Positions 51,901 through 59,263 of a stretch of DNA of 64,000 nt are shown piece after piece. The position numbers and the translations under genes were made by a program. This stretch comes from DATMNI01 sp035570275 (GTDB lineage: Bacteria > Acidobacteriota > Terriglobia > Bryobacterales > Bryobacteraceae). Position 1 is the first letter of the stretch. Each line of letters starts with the position of its first letter. Location of the stretch: assembly GCA_035570275.1 (NCBI GenBank), contig DATMNI010000182.1, positions 24,638 to 88,637 of the forward strand, in the 5' to 3' direction. The notes under the pieces were generated by a model. The model saw only the letters and a list, made by a program, of their open reading frames with translations, searched no databases and was not told the DNA's origin.

Positions 51901-52687
51901 AGCCTTTGCCGCCGCTCCGTGTCTGCATGTTGACCGTGGCGCCGGCCTGCCGGCCGATGGAGGCATCGTAGGCATTGGTGGATACACGAAATTCCTGCAC
52001 CGAGTCCATGGGCGGGATAAACGCGACGTCTCCCCCGGCCTTCATATCCGGGGAGCCGTCGAGTTGAAATGTATTCGACCAGACATTATTGCGGCCGCCA
52101 TTCGCCGTCACCTGGGAGGCCGCGTTGTAGGACCACATGTGCGCGATGTTATTGTTCTGATCCTGCGCCACGACGCCGGGGGAAAGAGTAGCCAGCAGCG
52201 TCACCACGTGCGATGCCGACGGCATCTCGGCGATTTCTTCGTGCGAAATGATGGTGCCGCTGGTGGCGGCCGTGGTATCGATCAGCGGAGCGTCGGCCGT
52301 CACATCGACGGTTTGCGACGAAGCGCCGATTTCGAGCGTCGTATCGATCTGCTTGACGTCGCTGGCGGAGAGCGTGATGCCCTTGCGTTCCTGGGTCTTG
52401 AAGCCCGCCGCGCCGATGGTGAAACGATAGTGGCCGGGCAGCAGGAACTCCGCAACCCAAACGCCCTGGCCGTTGGCTTTGGTTTCCTGCCGGACGTTAT
52501 TGTCGTCGTTGATTACGACAATAGCGGCATTTGGAACCAGGGCGCCCTGCGAATCCATCACACGTCCGCCGATGGCCGCTCGAACCTCCTGTGCATGGAG
52601 ACTCCCGCCAAAACCCAAAATCAAGACTGCCGACAGGCTTAACATCGCCTTCGTTACTTCAAGTGACTTAGAACGGAGTATGTTCAT
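48992..52687 (-). CDS. Oar-like TonB-dependent outer-membrane receptor
   Basis: A 1,231-residue outer-membrane protein. After the signal peptide (ends LHAQ) comes a carboxypeptidase-regulatory-type domain (AAIGGRVMDSQGALVPNA, then GHYRFTIGAAGFKTQERKGI), a plug region (QTVDVTADAPLIDTT, EIAEMPSASHVVTLL, GRNNVWSNTFQLDG, MDSVQEFRVSTNAYDASIG) and a long barrel ending VELGAKLRF with terminal Phe. This is the acidobacterial type of Oar-like/TonB receptor, many copies of which occur per genome; ligands are mostly glycans or peptides but unknown here. There is no exbBD nearby. Confidence 0.92.
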   Translation of the reverse strand: MNILRSKSLEVTKAMLSLSAVLILGFGGSLHAQEVRAAIGGRVMDSQGALVPNAAIVVINDDNNVRQETKANGQGVWVAEFLLPGHYRFTIGAAGFKTQERKGITLSASDVKQIDTTLEIGASSQTVDVTADAPLIDTTAATSGTIISHEEIAEMPSASHVVTLLATLSPGVVAQDQNNNIAHMWSYNAASQVTANGGRNNVWSNTFQLDGSPDMKAGGDVAFIPPMDSVQEFRVSTNAYDASIGRQAGATVNMQTRSGGKGYHGVLYEFNQNSAMNANLFQTNLIGGAVAPVHFNEWGGTFGGPVYLPKLYHGKDKTFFFLSYDDTHNINPLGSGTISVPGALERTGDFSQSFTTQTVGGQLVRYPIQVYDPLTVDTGTGNRTLFPNNQIPTNRLSPIAQSILKYLPLPNTAGDGTSNTSNDYAPPSVRLDTFPLVSIRLDQNWNNDHRTFATLRWHHLIEHTGDTFGLNNIAAGSFTERVNKGIGLDHVWMISPTRILDLRYSLTRYEEPGYDAGAGFNETSVGIPASFVGQLPRPGFPYITGVAGNFGTTQTQSFHATTYHTLGATFTQVHGNHTFRYGAEFWVLQDANSGNGNAGQFDFNSNFTRQNNANSGGTGVGSTFATFLLDMPSGGNVPRNASAFYSQRYTAGFVQDDWRVTSRLTINLGMHWDYERPIEERFNRIEDRYDPATANPISNPAQAAYAAILSNPSNAANAGVQLLQQVMPASQFKVNGTVQFAGVNGVPRTTYNTDLHEWQPRVGFAYNLGHNTVVRGGFGRFTQADYNTGAQFGYSRTTSLTGTTDNYLTSFDTMAHPFQNGILAPTGSSLGALTNLGSGFTWDNPNMDRFYSWEYSLHVQSEWKGWLFEVGYSHNKTYNISWAWNENEPAFANWQQYNTPQFVAGRPVDTLTWNQQVPNPFYHLAGVSPSNSIYTNQTIALNQFLNPNPLFGGITENNPTGKNQYDAGLGKIERRFKKGFSLIASFTWSKLFEDSAFNGGNQLASQGAIEHKLGGEDRPFHLSIAPIWDIPVGRNQHFGAAMAKWADAVVGGWELAGNYNIQSGVPVVFSTPAFFSGKDFALQRGKQSLNQWFDTTQFYPFPSKTASLATLQSYPAWTGIQNLPGYNYAPAASDSIKNGVYQDFAANVQTFPTRWNDVRASRVNEVNAGLYKNFTFTEAKRLQLRFDVFNLFNHPRFGAPDTNPGDATFGRVTGSQQNQSRTVELGAKLRF

Positions 52688-52727
52688 TGCTGGGGCCTAC
52701 TAACCAGCTCTTAGCATATACCCGTTA

Positions 52728-52790
52728 CATTTCCTGCGATGTGTTATAAACTACAATAATAGACCTTAATATCTTAATTGTAATTAGGGT
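52728..52790 (-). promoter_or_regulatory. AT-rich promoter region of the TonB receptor
   Basis: In this GC-rich genome, about 60 bases upstream of the receptor are AT-rich and, read on the minus strand, contain TATTATTG and TATAAC -10-like elements and a TTAAGG. The exact promoter cannot be chosen. Confidence 0.35.
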
Positions 52791-52853
52791 GCGCACCGGG
52801 AAGGAGGTGGTGCGGGAAGCGCCGTATGGGGATATGCAATACGGCGTGGTAAT

Positions 52854-53279
52854 TCACACGCTGCGGCCAGTCAAACCGAAATGCGGAGCGGCCGCCAACA
52901 TGCGCCGGTCACTCCCCCAGATTTCGTGCTCGCCGCTCTCGACCGCCGAAGCTAACTGAACCGCATCGCCGGCGCGAAGGAAGATGCTAGCGGGTAGAGC
53001 GGCGACTCGCGCCGTCATGCGCGCAAGCACCACCTGTGTCACCGGAATCAGGGCCCAGAATCCGATCTCCACATGTTCGCGAAAGGCCTGCGCGACCCGT
53101 TGGAACTGGGCCACGTTCAAAGTGCCTTCGCGGAAGTGGCGATGAAAGGCGCACGTCACTTCGGCAACCGACCACGCGGAGGTGATTAAAGAATCGGCGC
53201 GGCGCATCGCCTCCCGCACCGCGGACGAGTCCGGCTCATTGAGGTAAAACTTCGCCACGTAGGCCGAATCCAGGTACAT
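52854..53279 (-). CDS. vapC: VapC-like PIN-domain toxin
   Basis: A 141-residue PIN ribonuclease: MYLDSAYVAKFYLNEPDSS with the first Asp (residue 4), SAWSVAEVTCAFHRH with the Glu, and a C-terminal RAGDAVQLASAV followed by IWGSDRRMLAAA with the last two Asp. All four acidic positions are present. It is the toxin of a pair with the Phd-type gene 8 bases upstream. A 13-base direct repeat (GACCGATGTACCT on the coding strand) spans the junction, forming both the antitoxin end and the toxin start. Confidence 0.88.
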   Translation of the reverse strand: MYLDSAYVAKFYLNEPDSSAVREAMRRADSLITSAWSVAEVTCAFHRHFREGTLNVAQFQRVAQAFREHVEIGFWALIPVTQVVLARMTARVAALPASIFLRAGDAVQLASAVESGEHEIWGSDRRMLAAAPHFGLTGRSV

Positions 53280-53287
53280 CGGTCATC

Positions 53288-53536
53288 TTAGGTACATCGG
53301 TCGCGGTCTTCGGAGATGAAATCGGTGCTGTCCGCCGTAACCGCCGGCATCTCCGCCCACAACCGGGTCATATCGGGAAACTTGACCTTCGGCTTCTGGC
53401 TTGTCAGCGGCCGCAACTCGGCCACCGGTTCCCCCCGGCGTTCGATCACGATGACGTCTCCCCCCGCGGCATCGCGAACCAATGCCGACGTGCGAATGTG
53501 CAGATCGCGAATGGAAGCTTTCTTCATAGCCTTCAT
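53288..53536 (-). CDS. Phd/YefM-type antitoxin
   Basis: An 82-residue antitoxin: ASIRDLHIRTSALVRDAAGGD (Phd/VapB-type DNA-binding N-terminus), IVIERRGEPVAELRPL, and a C-terminal toxin-binding tail (KVKFPDMTRLWAEMP). An alternative start is three codons downstream. The pair is probably autoregulated, as usual. Confidence 0.85.
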   Translation of the reverse strand: MKAMKKASIRDLHIRTSALVRDAAGGDVIVIERRGEPVAELRPLTSQKPKVKFPDMTRLWAEMPAVTADSTDFISEDRDRCT

Positions 53537-53596
53537 TGCTACATTGTAGCACAAGGTTGCTAGTGCCCGTGCCATAATGGTTTGGGGGTCGCCATC

Positions 53597-54460
53597 ATGC
53601 ATGATCTGGGCGCTCGCATTGTTTCCACGCTGCTTCTGAGCGGCGTTCTGCTGTTCGTCGCGTTCCTTTTGTACAGCGTCCTGTCTCAGCGCAAGGCCGC
53701 TGCCGCCTTGCCCGACACCTCGCCGGTCAAAGCTGCGCCGGCAATCTCCAGCCGGCCGAAGGATTATGGTTATCTGGCGCCGGTGGCGCGCCCGCTCGAG
53801 TGGATGCTGCGCCAGGTTGAGGCGCGCGTAACGCGCCCGGCGGGCCGCTCCAGTTGGGGTTGGGCCATCGTACTCACCACGTTCCTGGTGAATCTGGCGC
53901 TGTCGCCGTTTCGCATCCTGGCCACCCGCCATGCGAAGGTGATGAAGGCACTGCAGCCGCAGATCGACGCCATTAATGCCAGATACAAGCACGCCGGATA
54001 CCAGCGGAAGGGACTGCAGGTGGATCCGGAACAGTCGCGCGAGATCTCAGAGGTGTACAAAGAGCATAAGACCAGCCCGCTGGCCGGGTGCATCCCCATG
54101 CTGGCGCCGCTGGCAGTGCTGGCGGCTTTTTACTCGGTGTTGACCGGGATCGCCGAACTCCACGGCGCGCACTTGCTGTGGATCGCGGACCTGGCGAAGC
54201 CGGAGCAACTGCCCGTGCGCCTTCTGCCGGTGCTGATGATTGCCACCCAGTTGCTGCTGGCGAGGTTCACGCCTGCAGCGGCCGGGGCAGACCCGCGGAT
54301 GGCCCGCATCATGACTTGGATGCCGCTGGTTTTCGGAATTTTGCTGTACCAGCAGCCCAGCGCCTTGATGTTGTACTGGCTCACCAGCAACCTGCTGCAA
54401 CTGGCGCAGCATGGCTGCGGCAAGTGGTGGGGAGCCCGGCAAACGTTGCGCGTGAGCTAA
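53597..54460 (+). CDS. YidC/Oxa1-like membrane insertase paralogue
   Basis: A 287-residue membrane protein with five hydrophobic segments. A first helix (IVSTLLLSGVLLFVAFLLY) is followed by the YidC core from about residue 85: WAIVLTTFLVNLALSPFR, a basic cytoplasmic loop with KVMKALQPQIDAINARYK, then PLAGCIPMLAPLAVLAAFYSVL and LLYQQPSALMLYWLTSNLLQLAQ. The conserved Arg in LSPFRI is present. The usual large periplasmic domain is absent, and the gene is not next to rnpA/yidD, so it is likely an accessory insertase. It is convergent with mrp, overlapping by 4 bases. Confidence 0.85.
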   Translation: MHDLGARIVSTLLLSGVLLFVAFLLYSVLSQRKAAAALPDTSPVKAAPAISSRPKDYGYLAPVARPLEWMLRQVEARVTRPAGRSSWGWAIVLTTFLVNLALSPFRILATRHAKVMKALQPQIDAINARYKHAGYQRKGLQVDPEQSREISEVYKEHKTSPLAGCIPMLAPLAVLAAFYSVLTGIAELHGAHLLWIADLAKPEQLPVRLLPVLMIATQLLLARFTPAAAGADPRMARIMTWMPLVFGILLYQQPSALMLYWLTSNLLQLAQHGCGKWWGARQTLRVS

Positions 54461-55281
54461 TCGCTGATCTCGATCTTCGGCCCCTGTTCCTGGCCCACAA
54501 CGGCGACCCGCGCCACGGTGTTGCGCGCCAACTCCACGAACGGCTGGCCTTCGGTCTTGTGACGCACAATCGGCTGGCCGCAATCCCCGCCGATGCGGAT
54601 CTGCGGGTCCAGGGGCAGCTCTCCCAAAAAATGCACGTCCATCTGTTTGGCCGTGCGGAGGCCGCCGCCGTGGCTGAAAACATCGATGCGCTCGCCGCAG
54701 TGCGGGCAGGTGAGGAAGCTCATGTTCTCCACGATGCCCAGTATCGGCACCTTCACCTGGTGGAACATCTGGATGGCCTTGCGCGCATCCTCCAACGAAA
54801 CGTCGGAAGGCGTAGTCACCACGATGGCGCCGGTGACCGGGGCGGTCTGGATGAGCGAAAGCTGCACGTCGCCGGTGCCGGGCGGCAGGTCAATCACCAG
54901 GTAATCCAGTTCTCCCCAATCCACGCCGCGGAGAAACTGCTGGATCACGGAGTGCAGCATGGGGCCGCGCCACACCAGCGGCTTGTCGCCGGGGCTGAGG
55001 AAGCCCATAGACATCAGCTTGACGCCGAATTGTTCCAGCGGCTGGATGCGGTCGCCGAAGGCCATCGGAGTCTTATTGATCCCCATCATCAGGGGAACGT
55101 TGGGACCGTAGACATCGGCATCCAGCAAGCCGGTCTTGTAGCCTAGCCCGGCCAGGCCAACCGCCAGGTTCACGGACACCGTGGTTTTGCCGACACCGCC
55201 CTTGCCCGAGCCGACGGCTACCATATACTTCACACCAGCGATAGGCATTTTGGGCGCCTGGCCCGGCTGATTGGGGGTCAT
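54457..55281 (-). CDS. mrp: Mrp/NBP35-family iron-sulfur carrier ATPase
   Basis: A 274-residue ParA-type ATPase that binds and transfers Fe-S clusters. The deviant Walker A is GSGKGGVGKT (residues 24-33), Walker B-like DYLVIDLPPGTGD follows, and CPHC at residues 192-195 holds the bridging cluster. The N-terminal DUF59 domain found in many Mrp proteins is missing. The start at 55281 is the only ATG before the P-loop with a sensible N-terminus, but no good ribosome site is seen; the frame continues 71 codons upstream with unlikely sequence. Confidence 0.93.
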   Translation of the reverse strand: MTPNQPGQAPKMPIAGVKYMVAVGSGKGGVGKTTVSVNLAVGLAGLGYKTGLLDADVYGPNVPLMMGINKTPMAFGDRIQPLEQFGVKLMSMGFLSPGDKPLVWRGPMLHSVIQQFLRGVDWGELDYLVIDLPPGTGDVQLSLIQTAPVTGAIVVTTPSDVSLEDARKAIQMFHQVKVPILGIVENMSFLTCPHCGERIDVFSHGGGLRTAKQMDVHFLGELPLDPQIRIGGDCGQPIVRHKTEGQPFVELARNTVARVAVVGQEQGPKIEISD

Positions 55282-55516
55282 CAGATCTATCGTAACAGGA
55301 GCGGGAGGTGCGGCTGGATCTAAGGCGTCAGCGGCAACGGCTGCGCGGTCGTGTCCAAGGGAAATCGCGTCGTCGCACCGCGACACGCGATTGGGCTTGC
55401 CCAGCCAGCCTGTTCCCGTAACGCGCAGCGGCAGCCGCCCCATCCTTAAATCCCTAAAATCCCTAAACCGTTCCTTTACAATGCACCTCGTCAAATGTTA
55501 GGCTAAGTGTCTTAAA

Positions 55517-56821
55517 ATGCGCACAGTTGACTTGATCCAGCGGAAACGTGACGGCGAAGAACTCGCTCCTGACGAGATCGAGTTCCTGGTGAACGGGTAT
55601 ACCACGGGCGAGATTCCCGACTACCAGATGTCGGCATTTTTGATGGCCGTTTTCTTCTCGGGCATGTCCGACCGGGAGGTGAGCCGGCTCACGGAATGCA
55701 TGTTGCGTTCCGGTGACACCGTCGATCTCTCGCACATTCCGGGCATCAAGGTGGACAAACATTCCACCGGCGGCGTGGGCGACAAAACCAGCTTCATTGT
55801 GGCCCCCTTGGCAGCCGCGGCGGGCGTGGTGGTGCCGATGATGTCGGGCCGCGCGCTGGGGCACACCGGCGGCACGCTCGACAAGCTGGAATCCATTCCG
55901 GGTTTCCGCACCAACCTTTCTACCGAAGAGTTTCAGAAGCAACTGGCCGAACTGGGGCTCTGCTTTATCGGCCAGACCGACCACCTGGCGCCGGCGGACA
56001 AAAAGCTGTACGCATTGCGCGACGTCACCGCCACGGTGGAATCGATCCCGCTGATTTCATCCTCGATCATGTCGAAGAAACTGGCCGAGGGTCTGGACGC
56101 GCTGGTGCTGGACGTGAAGGTGGGCAGCGGCGCTTTCATGAAAAAGCAGGTGGACGCGCGCCGCCTGGCCCAGACCATGGTGGGGATCGGCCGCCGCATG
56201 GATAAGAAGGTGCAGGCGCTGATCACCGACATGAATCAGCCGCTGGGCTACGCCGTGGGCAACGCTTTGGAAATCATGGAGGCGTCGCAAACGCTGCAGA
56301 ACGCCGGCCCCGCCGACCTCACGAAGCTTTGCCTGGAACTGGCGGCGCGGATGATCCACATCGGCAAGAAGGCGCCCACGCTGGACGAAGCGCGGCTCAT
56401 CGCCGAGAAGCATCTGGTGGACGGCTCGGCTTACAAGAAGTTCAAGCAGGTGGTGGCCGCGCAGGGCGGCAACCCGCAGGCGCTGGACAAGTTCGAGCTG
56501 CTGCCGAACGCTACCGGAATGCGCGAGATCAATTCGCCGCGGGCCGGATACGTGAGTTCGATCGACGCCGAAGACATTGGCCTGGCGTCGAACATGATCG
56601 GCGCCGGCCGCGATAAGAAGGAAGACTCGATCGACCCGGCGGTGGGCATTATTCTCGAAGTGAAGACCGGCGAGAAGGTGGACGCCGGCTCGGTGCTTTG
56701 CCGCCTCTACTACACCAAGGACGAGCGCGTGGACGAAGCCGCCGACATGGTGGAGGATGCCTTCCGCATCTCCTCGCAGAAGCCAGATGAGCGCGAACTC
56801 ATACTGGAAGTAGTCGGGTAA
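55517..56821 (+). CDS. deoA: Pyrimidine-nucleoside (thymidine) phosphorylase
   Basis: A 434-residue phosphorylase splitting thymidine/uridine with phosphate. The signature KHSTGGVGDKTSF (residues 81-93) and SGRALGHTGGTLDKLESIPGF are intact; the Lys/Ser and Asp/Lys active-site residues are present. The C-terminal alpha/beta domain ends DAFRISSQKPDERELILEVVG, closer to Bacillus Pdp than to E. coli DeoA. It is the first gene of a five-gene operon: its stop shares one base with the start of the nucleoside transporter (TAATG). Confidence 0.95.
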   Translation: MRTVDLIQRKRDGEELAPDEIEFLVNGYTTGEIPDYQMSAFLMAVFFSGMSDREVSRLTECMLRSGDTVDLSHIPGIKVDKHSTGGVGDKTSFIVAPLAAAAGVVVPMMSGRALGHTGGTLDKLESIPGFRTNLSTEEFQKQLAELGLCFIGQTDHLAPADKKLYALRDVTATVESIPLISSSIMSKKLAEGLDALVLDVKVGSGAFMKKQVDARRLAQTMVGIGRRMDKKVQALITDMNQPLGYAVGNALEIMEASQTLQNAGPADLTKLCLELAARMIHIGKKAPTLDEARLIAEKHLVDGSAYKKFKQVVAAQGGNPQALDKFELLPNATGMREINSPRAGYVSSIDAEDIGLASNMIGAGRDKKEDSIDPAVGIILEVKTGEKVDAGSVLCRLYYTKDERVDEAADMVEDAFRISSQKPDERELILEVVG

Positions 56822-58044
56822 TGGAGCGCTTCACGGGGTTGCTCGGCCTGGTAGTGATCCTGGCGGTTGCCTGGCTCTGCTCCACCCACAAGCGCGACAT
56901 CAAACTGCGGCTGCTGGCCTGGGGCATGGGTTTGCAGGTCCTCTTTGCGGTGCTGGTCCTGAAGACCGATTTCGGGCTGGTTTTCAAGAAAATCGGCGAC
57001 GGCGTCAACGCCATGCTCGATTATGCCGAAGTGGGGAGCCAGTTCCTTTTCGGCCCGCTGGGCGCCAAGAGCGGATCGTTCGGCGTGGTGTTTGCTTTTC
57101 AAGTGCTGCCCATCGTCATCTTCATCGCCTCGTTCTTCTCCATCCTGTATTACCTGGGCGTGATGCAATTCGTGGTGAAGGCCATGGCGATCGGGATGCA
57201 GAAGGTGATGGGCGTGTCGGGCGCCGAGTCGCTGAACGTGGCGGCCAGCATTTTCATGGGCCAGACCGAAGCGCCTCTCACCATCAAGCCGTTTCTGGCC
57301 GGGCTTACCGAATCGGAACTCTTCACCATCATGACGGCCGGCATGGCACACGTTTCGGGCGCGGTGATGGCAGCGTACGTGAAGATAGCGGGGGTCTCGA
57401 TCACGCACTTGCTGACGGCCGTGATCATGACGGCGCCCGCCACCATCATGCTGGCCAAGATTTTCATACCGGAAACCGGGAAGCCGGTTACCGCGGGCCG
57501 GGTGGATATCAAGGTGGAGAAGACCGCGGTGAACGTAATTGACGCCGCGGCGCAGGGCGCGGGCGATGGACTGCACCTGGCGCTGAACATCGGCGGCATG
57601 CTGATTGCGTTTCTGGCGCTGATCGCCATGGTGAATGGGATTCTGGGCTGGGTCCACACGCTGCCGCTTATGGGCTGGCTGCCGGCATCTCTGGAGAGGA
57701 TGTTCGGAATTCTCTTCGCGCCGGTGGCCTGGATTATGGGCGTGCCGTGGAAGGACGCGTCCACTATCGGCGATCTGCTGGGCACGCGCCTCGTGCTCAA
57801 TGAATTCGTGGCGTTTCTCAAACTGGGCCCGATGAAGGCGACGCTCGACCCGAAGTCGTTCACCATCGCCACGTACGCGCTGTGCGGATTCGCCAACTTC
57901 AGTTCCATCGCCATTCAGATTGGCGGCATTGGCGCGCTGGCGCCCACGCGGAAGTCGGACCTGGCACGGCTGGGGCTGCGCGCCGTGGCTGCGGGTACCA
58001 TGGCCAACTTCATGTCGGCCTGCATCGCGGGAATGCTGTTGTGA
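56821..58044 (+). CDS. nupC: Concentrative nucleoside transporter (NupC/CNT)
   Basis: A 407-residue CNT-family symporter with about 10 membrane segments. Seen are the N-terminal gate helices, VLPIVIFIASFFSILYYLGVM, the binding-site segment VSGAESLNVAASIFMGQTEAPL, and TAGMAHVSGAVMAAYVKIAG. The second half has GTRLVLNEFVAFLKLG and YALCGFANFSSIAIQIGGIG. It imports nucleosides with Na+ or H+ at the inner membrane, feeding the enzymes encoded on either side. Its stop overlaps the GTG of the purine phosphorylase gene (GTGA). Confidence 0.95.
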   Translation: MERFTGLLGLVVILAVAWLCSTHKRDIKLRLLAWGMGLQVLFAVLVLKTDFGLVFKKIGDGVNAMLDYAEVGSQFLFGPLGAKSGSFGVVFAFQVLPIVIFIASFFSILYYLGVMQFVVKAMAIGMQKVMGVSGAESLNVAASIFMGQTEAPLTIKPFLAGLTESELFTIMTAGMAHVSGAVMAAYVKIAGVSITHLLTAVIMTAPATIMLAKIFIPETGKPVTAGRVDIKVEKTAVNVIDAAAQGAGDGLHLALNIGGMLIAFLALIAMVNGILGWVHTLPLMGWLPASLERMFGILFAPVAWIMGVPWKDASTIGDLLGTRLVLNEFVAFLKLGPMKATLDPKSFTIATYALCGFANFSSIAIQIGGIGALAPTRKSDLARLGLRAVAAGTMANFMSACIAGMLL

Positions 58045-58868
58045 TTGAGCCCGCCGTGATTGAGCAGGCCAAGCGCTATATCGAAGCCCACGCGCAGGTG
58101 CTGCCTGCCATCGGAGTGGTGCTGGGCAGTGGACTCGGAGCGTTTGCCGATGAACTCGGCGACCGCATCGAAATCCCCTATCACCAGATCCCGGGCTGGC
58201 CGGGATCGACTGCCGTTGGCCACGCGGGAAAACTGGTGATCGGCGGAATTGGCGGAGTGAACGTGGCTGTGATGGCCGGGCGCGCACACCTGTACGAGGG
58301 CTATGGGATGCAGCAGGTCACCTTTGGAGTTCGCGTGCTGCACGCCATCGGCGCGCGGTCCATGGTGTTCACCAACGCGGCCGGCGGCATTAACCTGGCG
58401 CTGCAGCGCGGCGGGCTGGTGCTGATTTCCGACCATATCAACTTGCAAGGATCGAACCCGTTGGTGGGGCCCAATGACGATGCGCTGGGCGCGCGTTTTC
58501 CCGACATGTCGGAGGCCTATTCGCGGCGGTACCGCGAGCGCGCCCGGCAGGTGGCGGCCGAACTCGGCATTGCGATCACCGAAGGCGTCTACGCGGCGAT
58601 GCTGGGGCCAAGCTATGAGACGCCCGCCGAGATTCGTTACCTGCGGGCTATTGGAGCCGACCTGGTAGGGATGTCCACCGTGCCCGAAGTGATCGTGGCC
58701 AACCACATGGGCATGAAGGTTCTGGGGATTTCGTGTGTCACCAATATGGCGGCGGGCGTGGTGCCGGAAACCAGGATCAATCATGAAGAGGTGCTGGAAA
58801 CGGGCGTCATGGTGCGGGACACGCTGGTGCGGTTTCTGAAGGCGCTGCTGCCCAGGCTGGAGCCGTGA
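58041..58868 (+). CDS. punA: Purine-nucleoside phosphorylase (trimeric type)
   Basis: A 275-residue PNP/MTAP-family enzyme converting inosine/guanosine plus phosphate to base and ribose-1-phosphate. Landmarks: VVLGSGLGAFADEL (phosphate site), MAGRAHLYEGYGMQQV, FTNAAGGINLALQRGGLVLI, MLGPSYETPAEIRYLRAIGAD, GMSTVPEVIVANH, and SCVTNMAAGV near the base-binding site. It starts with GTG overlapping the transporter stop by 4 bases and ends overlapping the GTG of cdd by 4 bases. Confidence 0.95.
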   Translation: MIEPAVIEQAKRYIEAHAQVLPAIGVVLGSGLGAFADELGDRIEIPYHQIPGWPGSTAVGHAGKLVIGGIGGVNVAVMAGRAHLYEGYGMQQVTFGVRVLHAIGARSMVFTNAAGGINLALQRGGLVLISDHINLQGSNPLVGPNDDALGARFPDMSEAYSRRYRERARQVAAELGIAITEGVYAAMLGPSYETPAEIRYLRAIGADLVGMSTVPEVIVANHMGMKVLGISCVTNMAAGVVPETRINHEEVLETGVMVRDTLVRFLKALLPRLEP

Positions 58869-59263
58869 CCGATCCCGTGATCGACCCAATGATATCCGGC
58901 GCGCTCGCCGCTCGCGCCAATGCCTTCGCGCCTTTTTCCAAGTTTCTGGTGGGCGCTGCCCTCGAGGACATCGATGGCCGGATACACACCGGCTGCAATG
59001 TGGAGAACGCCACCTACGGCCTTACGATGTGCGCCGAGCGCGTGGCCGTTTTCAAAGCCATCTCCGAAGGCGTCCGCAAATTCCGCCGCGTGGCGGTGGC
59101 GGCCGATACCGAGACCCTCACCCCGCCGTGCGGCGCCTGCCGGCAGATCCTCTGGGAATTCTGCGGGGATATCGAAATCACGCTGGTCAATCTGCACGGC
59201 AAAACCGAAACCTATCGTTTGAAAGATCTCTTTCCGAAGCCATTCGATGTCTCATTCTTATAG
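58865..59263 (+). CDS. cdd: Cytidine deaminase
   Basis: A 132-residue zinc enzyme deaminating cytidine/deoxycytidine. The metal and catalytic residues are TMCAERVA (Cys56, Glu58) and PPCGACRQ (Cys89, Cys92), the all-Cys version of the small tetrameric type. The substrate motif FSKFLVGAAL (relative of YSPFPVGAAL) and GCNVENATYGLT are present. It starts with GTG overlapping the purine phosphorylase stop. The start codon of the following amidohydrolase lies inside its last codons. Confidence 0.95.
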   Translation: MTDPVIDPMISGALAARANAFAPFSKFLVGAALEDIDGRIHTGCNVENATYGLTMCAERVAVFKAISEGVRKFRRVAVAADTETLTPPCGACRQILWEFCGDIEITLVNLHGKTETYRLKDLFPKPFDVSFL

